64,000 nt of DNA from REEB52 sp964626905 (GTDB lineage: Bacteria > Chlamydiota > Chlamydiia > Chlamydiales > SM23-39), in contig CAZVHA010000001.1 of the NCBI GenBank assembly GCA_964626905.1, forward strand, positions 186,001 through 250,000, in the 5' to 3' direction. Positions 58,369 through 64,000 of the stretch are shown here, one piece after another; the stretch's first letter is position 1; the number at the start of each line of letters is the position of its first letter. Below the pieces are notes generated by a model, which was not told the origin of the DNA, searched no databases, and saw only the letters and a list, made by a program, of their open reading frames with translations. The translations under genes were made by a program, and so were the position numbers.

Positions 58369-59651
58369 GAATGGTTTCTATTGCGGTTAGAAAAATAGAT
58401 AAAACCAATGGAGATTAGAGAGAGAACAATGATATAGACATACTGCAAAGTGAGAGACTGGGTATGTCGATAGATTGCAATTGATACCATGGGGAAAGTC
58501 CCCGTAATGATCGCAAAAGGGAGATTATAGGCGATTCCGATCCCAGAAGCTCGGAGGCGGGTCGGGAAATTTTCCGATAAGATCGTCCCGAAAACGCTCA
58601 AGACCATGCTGATTAAAATCGCCAGAAAAAAAAGGGGCCAGAAGATCGAAAAATGGCTTTCTGCAGTCGATAACCACCTTGCAATCGGATAGATAAAGAG
58701 AGCAATGCCTCCAAGGCCTGTGATGAAGATCGGTTTTCTTCCTAAAAAATCGGACAGTTTCCCAAAAAAGGGCAAAGCGGAGCACAAAATCACCAAAAAA
58801 AGGCTATTGTTGATGAAGACCGTGACTGATTGATGCAAGTAGGAGAAATTCTCCAAATAGGTAGGAAGGAACATGAGCATGCCTACAGCAAGCGCAGGTC
58901 CGATCATAGAGCCGATAAGGGTGATTGTGCCCCAAGTTTTTTCCGTAAAGAGTTTGATCACCGGCATCTGAAGCGTCTTTTTTTCATCCACCAATTGCTG
59001 AAAAGCGGGTGTTTCATCAATACCGCGCCGCAGGATGGCAATCAGGACTGCAAGAATGCATCCGATGAAAAGGCCGATACGCCAACCCCAGAGTTTCTCC
59101 CCATCCTCTATCACAATTTTTTGAATGACCAAACTGATCAGCGAGGCAAGCAAAATACCAGCATTCAGGCTCAAAATGATCAAGCTACAGATGAATCCCC
59201 GCTTTTTTGGGGGGGCATATTCGGAAACAAGTGTCAATGCGCCGCTAAATTCTCCACCCACTGCAAGCCCCTGCAGACACCGCATTAAAGTCAAAAGAAC
59301 TGGAGCCATGAAACCGATCTGATCATAGGTCGGGAGAAACGTCAAAACAATCATTGGAATAGCCATGGTGATGACCGTATAGATCAACGATTTTTTTCGC
59401 CCGACTGTATCTCCCATATGCCCAAACAAAATAGCTCCGAGGACACGGCAAAGAAACCCGACAGCAAAAACTGAAAAGGCAAGGAGAAGGGATACCAGAA
59501 TGTTGGTGGTAGGGAAAAACTGTTTGGCTATATAGGGAGCGAAAAAGATGTAGATGACAAAGTCGTACATCTCAAGCCCACTCCCAACACTTGAAAGCGC
59601 CACCACCTTAAACAAATGCGGAATGTGACGCTCCTCTTTAGTCGCGGACAT
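58359..59651 (-). CDS. MFS transporter of the metabolite:H+ symporter (ProP-like) family
   Basis: 430 residues with 12 helices. MYDFVIYIFFAPYIAKQFFP in helix 1, the MHS-family GDTVGRKKSL loop 2-3, RCLQGLAVGGEFSGALTLVSEYAPPKKRG in helix 4-5, and GWRIGLFIGC in helix 6 are all diagnostic. Such carriers take up osmolytes, citrate, shikimate or proline/betaine with protons. The substrate cannot be decided. No partner genes lie next to it on the same strand. Confidence 0.9.
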   Translation of the reverse strand: MSATKEERHIPHLFKVVALSSVGSGLEMYDFVIYIFFAPYIAKQFFPTTNILVSLLLAFSVFAVGFLCRVLGAILFGHMGDTVGRKKSLIYTVITMAIPMIVLTFLPTYDQIGFMAPVLLTLMRCLQGLAVGGEFSGALTLVSEYAPPKKRGFICSLIILSLNAGILLASLISLVIQKIVIEDGEKLWGWRIGLFIGCILAVLIAILRRGIDETPAFQQLVDEKKTLQMPVIKLFTEKTWGTITLIGSMIGPALAVGMLMFLPTYLENFSYLHQSVTVFINNSLFLVILCSALPFFGKLSDFLGRKPIFITGLGGIALFIYPIARWLSTAESHFSIFWPLFFLAILISMVLSVFGTILSENFPTRLRASGIGIAYNLPFAIITGTFPMVSIAIYRHTQSLTLQYVYIIVLSLISIGFIYFSNRNRNHSQL

Positions 59652-59780
59652 CGATTGCGCCCCCCCTATACCGCATATACCGCATTAAGCGATTACATGT
59701 CTATAAAAATTTTAATTACACATTTGTTTTTATTTGTTTTTCAGGTATAGTGTTTAATAAATTAAATAGAGGGGTAAGTC

Positions 59781-60566
59781 GTGGGGAATATAAGTATTAT
59801 TTTAGCTGCTCTTTTTTGTGTAGGTGCGCCTATGGGTCTCATTTCAGAAGTGCCTGTAAAAACGGAAGTTACTCAGGATCAGAAGGAAATGGGAAAAGAT
59901 CGGGTGGGCGCCATCCGGGTTGCTTATGAAAATGGGGAGTATAACTCCTTTTTAAGTGAAATGGACGCTGCCTTTCAAAATGGCAATACAAACAGCTTAA
60001 GTGAAATGCGAAAAAAATCTCCCCCCCTTCAAGTGCAAGAAGAGATGGAGGCAAAATTGCTGAAATTGCAAAAAGAAAAGGGTGCTGCCCTCATGGGGGT
60101 TATTCAAGATAAAGACGACTCTTTAATCGCGAAAAGAGTAAGGGCCTCACAGGCCAATTTGTTGACAGCCGAACAAGAAAAAGCCCTCTCCAAATTGAAC
60201 TCTTTTATCGCAATGGCGCCCAATACCGGTGCAAATGAGGATGAAAATACTCTCATCTCTATCGATTTCGAATACGAATACAAAATGTTCCACGCCAATG
60301 TAGCCACAAGTGAAGCGGAGCAAATGGCTCTCCGGATGGAAAAAATGGATAAAATGAGCCAGGCTTCGAAGAATTTCACCGACGCATCCCTAAAAGGGGC
60401 TATCGGGATCGCAGCCGATACCCTTGACGCCCGCCTCGCTCGCAACCTCGACGGATTAGAACTCAACGCCCTCTTGAAAGAAAAACCAAATAACGAGACG
60501 GAAAAGAGAATCCATTCGATCTTATCCCTATACCAAGAGAAATTCTCCGACTTGATGAAGGGCTAA
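59781..60566 (+). CDS. Exported helical protein, unknown function
   Basis: 261 residues, starting at GTG with GAGGGG about ten bases before. The signal peptide is short (MGNISIILAALFCVGAPMGL). The mature part is nearly all alpha-helical and charged, with KEKGAALMGVIQDKDD and AEQMALRMEKMDKMSQASKNF, ending EKFSDLMKG. No family is recognised. It is preceded by an AT-rich region with a possible TATAGT -10 near 59745 and followed by a tRNA gene on the other strand. Confidence 0.7.
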   Translation: MGNISIILAALFCVGAPMGLISEVPVKTEVTQDQKEMGKDRVGAIRVAYENGEYNSFLSEMDAAFQNGNTNSLSEMRKKSPPLQVQEEMEAKLLKLQKEKGAALMGVIQDKDDSLIAKRVRASQANLLTAEQEKALSKLNSFIAMAPNTGANEDENTLISIDFEYEYKMFHANVATSEAEQMALRMEKMDKMSQASKNFTDASLKGAIGIAADTLDARLARNLDGLELNALLKEKPNNETEKRIHSILSLYQEKFSDLMKG

Positions 60567-60567
60567 T

Positions 60568-60649
60568 TGCCCAGAATAGGACTCGAACCTACACGCCTTG
60601 CGGCACCAGAACCTAAATCTGGCATGTCTACCAATTTCACCATCTGGGC
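60568..60649 (-). tRNA. tRNA-Leu (UAG anticodon)
   Basis: On the minus strand the acceptor stem GCCCAGA pairs with TCTGGGC. The D-arm reads GGTGAAATTGGTAGACA. The anticodon stem CCAGA/TCTGG encloses the loop TTTAGGT with TAG. A short variable arm (TGCCGCAAGGCG) of class II type follows, then the T arm with GGTTCGAGTCC. No CCA is encoded. 82 bases. Confidence 0.95.
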
Positions 60650-60775
60650 AAAAAGAGTGGAGTCTACTCCCTTATCCCTGTTTTCTTCAAGTCTCCATTT
60701 TTAAAACGGGATATGATTTTATTTATTAAATATATTTAAAAATGATATAATTTTGTATAAAATCTGAGGTATTTA

Positions 60776-61501
60776 ATGTGTTGTAATTACGTTACTGGTA
60801 AATTTAAAGAACATCCGCGTATAGCAGGGAGCGTTGCCGTAGTTGTTGGACTCTCGTGCCTCTCAACTTCGGTTGCATTATTGGCGGTGGGCGCCGTGGC
60901 GGGGGTTGCAGCTTCGCGCTACTTTCCTGATTTAAATTCATTTTTTTCAAAAGAAATAAAAACAAACTCAGGTAAAAATGGGCCTTTGGCCAAATTTTAT
61001 TTTGAAGCATTGACAGGGACTAAAGAGGCGTTGGAGAAGGATCTTGAAGGCATTGAAGAGATGTTAAAGAAGCCCAAAGAAATCTCGGATGCGGAGATAA
61101 AAGAGATTCAAGGAACATTTCGTAGATATGGTCAAACTCCGTTGGTTAGAGCGGGGAATGGACAACTCACAGGGATTGAAGAAGCAATTCGTAAATATGG
61201 CGAAATTCCGTTGGTTAGAGCGGGGAAGGGACAACCTGTAAATGAGCCTGACCTAATTTTTAAAGAAGTTGAACTAGCTGCTAAACTATTTCAACTAGAA
61301 ATAAATAAAGAAATGACCGGGAGAAACGAGAGGAAATGGGCCTCGGGGGATGAAAAGTATAGTGCGTATCGGGACGAATTCGTCAATCAAATGATCGAAA
61401 AAATAAAAATCCAGTACCCAAAGGCACCGTCAAAATTTAGGGAACTTATTTTTTCTCAGTTGAAATTCGGTACCCATCTCTATGAATGGGGCGGCAAATA
61501 A
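60776..61501 (+). CDS. Inc-like protein with an internal tandem repeat
   Basis: 241 residues. A hydrophobic region (GSVAVVVGLSCLSTSVALLAVGAVAGVAA, residues 18-46) forms a hairpin-like pair. Between residues 115 and 160 two copies of a repeat of about 24 residues stand in tandem: RRYGQTPLVRAGNGQ and RKYGEIPLVRAGKGQ. The DNA also shows the repeat, with CCGTTGGTTAGAGCGGGGAA in both copies. The remainder is helical and charged. No known family. The 3' end overlaps convergent exbD by 56 bases. Confidence 0.65.
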   Translation: MCCNYVTGKFKEHPRIAGSVAVVVGLSCLSTSVALLAVGAVAGVAASRYFPDLNSFFSKEIKTNSGKNGPLAKFYFEALTGTKEALEKDLEGIEEMLKKPKEISDAEIKEIQGTFRRYGQTPLVRAGNGQLTGIEEAIRKYGEIPLVRAGKGQPVNEPDLIFKEVELAAKLFQLEINKEMTGRNERKWASGDEKYSAYRDEFVNQMIEKIKIQYPKAPSKFRELIFSQLKFGTHLYEWGGK

Positions 61502-61925
61502 ACCCCACTTCTCGGATAGCAAAGATCGCTTTAGCGACCGATTCCCAAGGCGCCTTTTGATCGATGTGGAGAAGAACTTCCGTTTTTGACTTGTCTTGCG
61601 CAAGAGCTCCAATTTTATATTGTCTTGCCATCTCCTTTTGGATCTCTTCCACCGTCTGCATCGGGTATTCTTGGAATTCGGTGATCCATTTGTAACTTCC
61701 CTCTTTTGTAATGCTCAAATTGATTTGCTGCATCTCTTTGGAGCGCAAGGAGGCCCCCCCATTTTCGGGCTTTAATGCGACGAGCTCCACCTCTGTGTCG
61801 TAAAGAGAGGCTCTAGAGATTGCGAGAGTCGCAAAAAGGGCGAGCATTAAAAAGAGAAAGTCGATCATCGGCGCAAAATTGAAATTGTGCGACAGTTTTA
61901 ACTCTTCGTGGGGAATGAGCTCCAT
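61446..61925 (-). CDS. exbD: Biopolymer transport protein ExbD/TolR
   Basis: 159 residues. The single N-terminal transmembrane helix follows NFAPMIDFLFLMLALFATLA, with the Asp in PMID that conducts protons in ExbD/TolR/MotB-like proteins. A periplasmic domain (residues 45-159) has the ExbD fold, with INLSITKEGSYKW and a late VLLHIDQKAPWESVAKAIFAIREVGF. It works with ExbB in the next gene to use the proton gradient for outer-membrane energy transfer. No TonB or TolA is seen in the window, so the partner is unknown. Confidence 0.92.
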   Translation of the reverse strand: MELIPHEELKLSHNFNFAPMIDFLFLMLALFATLAISRASLYDTEVELVALKPENGGASLRSKEMQQINLSITKEGSYKWITEFQEYPMQTVEEIQKEMARQYKIGALAQDKSKTEVLLHIDQKAPWESVAKAIFAIREVGFICRPIHRDGYRISTEKK

Positions 61926-61928
61926 GCC

Positions 61929-62546
61929 TTATCTCCTGATCAATGTGCTTAAATGGAGTGCTTCATTTTCCACTGAACTGAGCGTTCGAACGAGCCGGTA
62001 TTTTAAAGTCGTGTGAAAGATCATCGCCAAGATCGCCACAATGAGCCCCATCACCGTTGTCCCGACGGCAATTCCCAGCCCATCAAAAAGGGCGTTGATG
62101 CTCTCAATCGATCGATTGACGTCGTAAAAGGCGTAAAACATCCCAATCACCGTTCCCAAAAGCCCCAGCATCGGAGCAATGATCGCGATATCGTTGAGAA
62201 GAGAGAGCCGCTGCCAAAGAATGCTCGACACTCTTTTCCCTTCAGATTTCATCGCATCGATCATCACTTGAGGCCCCAATCCCCGCGTCGTCAGCCCCGT
62301 CCGCACCAAAGAGGCGAGGATATTTTCCTTCGCAAGGCAAAGATTTTTTGCCCTCTCGTACTGCTCCTCTTCCAAAAGGCGCTTGAGCTCACTGCGAAAC
62401 CCCTGCGGCATAATATCCTTGGTTCGGAAAGTGATCAGGGTGTAGAGCCAAAGCCCCAATGCCGCGACCGATAGCCCTCCGAGGAGGCTGTAAATGAAGG
62501 GGGCAGCGCTAAATACTGTTTTGATATCGAGATGGGATGCGTCCAT
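61929..62546 (-). CDS. exbB: Biopolymer transport protein ExbB/TolQ (MotA family)
   Basis: 205 residues with three transmembrane helices (residues 13-38, about 118-142, about 155-180). LSLLNDIAIIAPMLGLLGTVIGMFYAF and GLGIAVGTTVMGLIVAILAMIFHTTL are the ExbB/TolQ signatures of helices 2 and 3. It forms the pentameric proton-channel motor with ExbD, whose gene begins 3 bases after its stop. It is the first gene of the pair. Confidence 0.94.
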   Translation of the reverse strand: MDASHLDIKTVFSAAPFIYSLLGGLSVAALGLWLYTLITFRTKDIMPQGFRSELKRLLEEEQYERAKNLCLAKENILASLVRTGLTTRGLGPQVMIDAMKSEGKRVSSILWQRLSLLNDIAIIAPMLGLLGTVIGMFYAFYDVNRSIESINALFDGLGIAVGTTVMGLIVAILAMIFHTTLKYRLVRTLSSVENEALHLSTLIRR

Positions 62547-62599
62547 TGATTAAAACTCCTGGATGAATAAATCGTTCAATTTGAATATAATGGTCTGGC

Positions 62600-63241
62600 G
62601 TGAAAACGGCAAAAGATTTAAATCTCCCCTTCACTTGGGACGAAAGAAGACCTGTGATGCTCGAGCGCTTTTTCTATGTGCCGAGTCTCTATGAGCACGT
62701 CCCTTGCGCCAACACTTTTTTTGAAAAAGAACAGCCCATTTTTATCGAATATTGCAGCGGCAACGGCCAGTGGATCGAGGAGAGGGCCAAATGTTTCCCC
62801 CAAATCAATTGGCTCGCGGTTGAAAAAAGATTTGATCGGGCAAGAAAAATTTGGCTCAAAAGTTTTAAATCGGCGCTGTCTAATCTTTTTGTCGCCTGTG
62901 CGGAGGGGCTCACCTTCACCCGCTACTACGCCCCAAAAGCCGCTCAAATTTTTATCAATTTCCCCGACCCTTGGCCCAAGCGAAGACACGCTCCCAACCG
63001 ACTCATTTGCCCCCCATTTTTGGAAGCCCTTGCAACTATCGTAGTTCCTGGCGGGAAAACCATTTGCACAACCGACGATCCCCAGTACACCTCTCAAATG
63101 GTCAAAGAATTTGAAAGGAGCCCCCTTTGGAAGGTGTGTCAAAATACAACTGCGCCCTCTGATTATGGAAGGTCATTTTTTTATGATCTTTGGCTCGAAA
63201 AAGGGAAAACAATCCACTATTTGGAGTTTGAGAGGTGTTAA
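62600..63241 (+). CDS. trmB: tRNA (guanine-N7)-methyltransferase
   Basis: 213 residues. TrmB methylates G46 in the variable loop of tRNA. IFIEYCSGNGQWIEERAK is the SAM-binding motif I (normally E-I-G-x-G; here the first Gly is Cys-Ser). INWLAVEKRFDRA is motif II, and QIFINFPDPWPKRRHAPNRL is the TrmB catalytic signature. GKTICTTDD and Y...F-E complete the fold. The start is a GTG at 62600, 53 bases from the divergent exbB. The stop overlaps the GTG start of the following partial gene. Confidence 0.93.
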   Translation: MKTAKDLNLPFTWDERRPVMLERFFYVPSLYEHVPCANTFFEKEQPIFIEYCSGNGQWIEERAKCFPQINWLAVEKRFDRARKIWLKSFKSALSNLFVACAEGLTFTRYYAPKAAQIFINFPDPWPKRRHAPNRLICPPFLEALATIVVPGGKTICTTDDPQYTSQMVKEFERSPLWKVCQNTTAPSDYGRSFFYDLWLEKGKTIHYLEFERC

Positions 63242-64000
63242 AACTGGCTGCAAGACCCCAGGATGATCTCCATTGGGTGGTTCAGGGAGATGTCCAGTGC
63301 TTCGAATTTGATCTCGGTTTGAATGATCCCTATTTCCCTATCGAAGATGAATTTTATTTCAACGCCTGCGCCAATGCTTTGACCCATTTTACGAAAGAAA
63401 TATGGCCCCAATTTCCCAAAGCCAAGGCGATCCTTTATCGCGGGAGCGCCGATTTTAGTGCCCATTTTCTCTGGTCTGAAGGGCAAAGTGCCCATTTTGA
63501 GGCCTGGAAGAGCGAAATGGGAAAGTGTGATGAGATGCATCTAAAACGGCTTTTTTGCGCTGCGGTCTTTGTCAACTATTTCCAAATGCTCGCCTCGAAA
63601 TTGCCCGATGAACTTTTGATTGAACTTGTTTTAGATACAAAAAATTGCGGCACTCTGGCCGAAACTTTGCACCTACTTTCCCCAGATCGGTTTGACCATT
63701 TTTCCTTAAATACACCCGTGCACTTTGAGTCGAATATAGGGGTCTGTTTCCCCATAGATGGCCAGATAAGCCAAAAAAATTTGGGGGCCATTGACGAGCA
63801 ATTGAGAGCCCTTCCCTCTTTTCGAGCTGTCTATGAGACCCATTTGAGCGAACAGTGGGATGGACTCGATGCAATTTACGTGATCGAAGAGACTCTCACC
63901 GAGCGGGGAAAACGGATCTTAAAGGGCTTCCAAGCGGCGGGGGGAGAGGTGAGATTTTTCGGGGCAGAGGGATTTGAACCCCCGACCTACTGGTCCCAAA
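63235..64000 (+). CDS. Uncharacterised protein, 3' end beyond the window edge
   Basis: A GTG at 63235 overlaps the trmB stop by 7 bases, and the frame is open for about 255 codons to the right edge. The opening reads VLKLAARPQDDLHWVVQGDV; later blocks are EFYFNACANALTHFTKEIWPQFPK, MHLKRLFCAAVFVNYFQML and FRAVYETHLSEQWDGLDAIYV. These have coding character and balanced composition, although no family is recognised. From 63959 the frame runs across a tRNA-Pro on the other strand and reads GAEGFEPPTYWSQ. The real stop is therefore not seen; either the gene ends inside the antisense tRNA or the frame is open there by chance. Confidence 0.7.
   Translation, partial: MLKLAARPQDDLHWVVQGDVQCFEFDLGLNDPYFPIEDEFYFNACANALTHFTKEIWPQFPKAKAILYRGSADFSAHFLWSEGQSAHFEAWKSEMGKCDEMHLKRLFCAAVFVNYFQMLASKLPDELLIELVLDTKNCGTLAETLHLLSPDRFDHFSLNTPVHFESNIGVCFPIDGQISQKNLGAIDEQLRALPSFRAVYETHLSEQWDGLDAIYVIEETLTERGKRILKGFQAAGGEVRFFGAEGFEPPTYWSQ
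63959..64000 (-). tRNA. tRNA-Pro (UGG anticodon), 3' part only
   Basis: On the minus strand the visible part gives TTTGGGA as anticodon loop end with TGG, then CCAG closing the anticodon stem, a T arm GGGGGTTCAAATCCC, and acceptor strand TGCCCCG with A as discriminator. CCA is not encoded. The 5' half lies outside the window. Confidence 0.85.

Noticed and set aside
62618..63142. 174-codon minus frame opposite trmB
   Set aside because: Antisense shadow of trmB; no ribosome site or family.

Overview
The window looks like chromosome of a member of the Chlamydiota, most likely one of the environmental (amoeba- or arthropod-associated) families rather than Chlamydia itself. The reasons are an ATP/ADP translocase of energy-parasite type, a Pkn1-type fusion of a Ser/Thr kinase domain to an FGE/sulfatase-modifying domain, a GatCAB amidotransferase operon, several small proteins with the bilobed hydrophobic segment of inclusion-membrane (Inc) proteins, and many eukaryote-like or secreted proteins (LRR, TPR, HEAT, PI4-kinase-like). 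I cannot assign a genus without a search. Genes are tightly packed. Convergent neighbours usually overlap by a few bases, and same-strand neighbours often share ATGA or TAAATG junctions.

Layout. 0-4 kb: gatC-gatA-gatB followed by a TolC-family lipoprotein cut by the left edge, all on minus. 4-8 kb: a 604-bp near-palindrome, a small acidic exported protein, two Yip1-like membrane proteins and two envelope proteins. 8-15 kb: recN, rnhC, an HTH/membrane protein, pkn1 overlapping a low-molecular-weight tyrosine phosphatase, and an APC permease with a Usp tail. 15-24.5 kb: two AAA/DUF4143 ATPase genes, each with symmetric repeats laid over its promoter, with rimO, a rRNA methyltransferase, a sugar transporter-aldolase pair and two effector-like genes between them. 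24.7-28.4 kb: an overlapping pair of exported proteins, nucleotidyltransferase/HEAT and glycosyltransferase. 28.4-33.6 kb: methyltransferase-glmS-AsmA-like-RNB operon. 33.7-39.3 kb: a low-GC effector-like island. 39.4-46.2 kb: a minus-strand operon of PqqD, HprK-related kinase, three GT4 glycosyltransferases and a GT2-nucleotidyltransferase fusion. 46.3-64 kb: transporters, a PI4K-like protein, PagL, ATP/ADP translocase, msrB, csp, outer-membrane proteins, ExbBD, trmB, tRNA-Leu, and at the right edge a truncated gene lying opposite a tRNA-Pro.

The most unusual content is structural. Three related miniature inverted-repeat elements flanked by TA lie at 27930-28137, 38356-38568 and 40561-40815. 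Removing each one with one TA copy restores a sensible gene arrangement. One has added 70 in-frame codons to a glycosyltransferase, one has cut a DUF1499-family gene off from its start codon, and one has fused two formerly overlapping genes (GT2 and nucleotidyltransferase) into one frame. Two further ~164-bp palindromes of other kinds sit exactly between the stop codons of convergent genes. The PqqD/HprK-related/glycosyltransferase/nucleotidyltransferase operon is the best candidate for an undescribed biochemical system.
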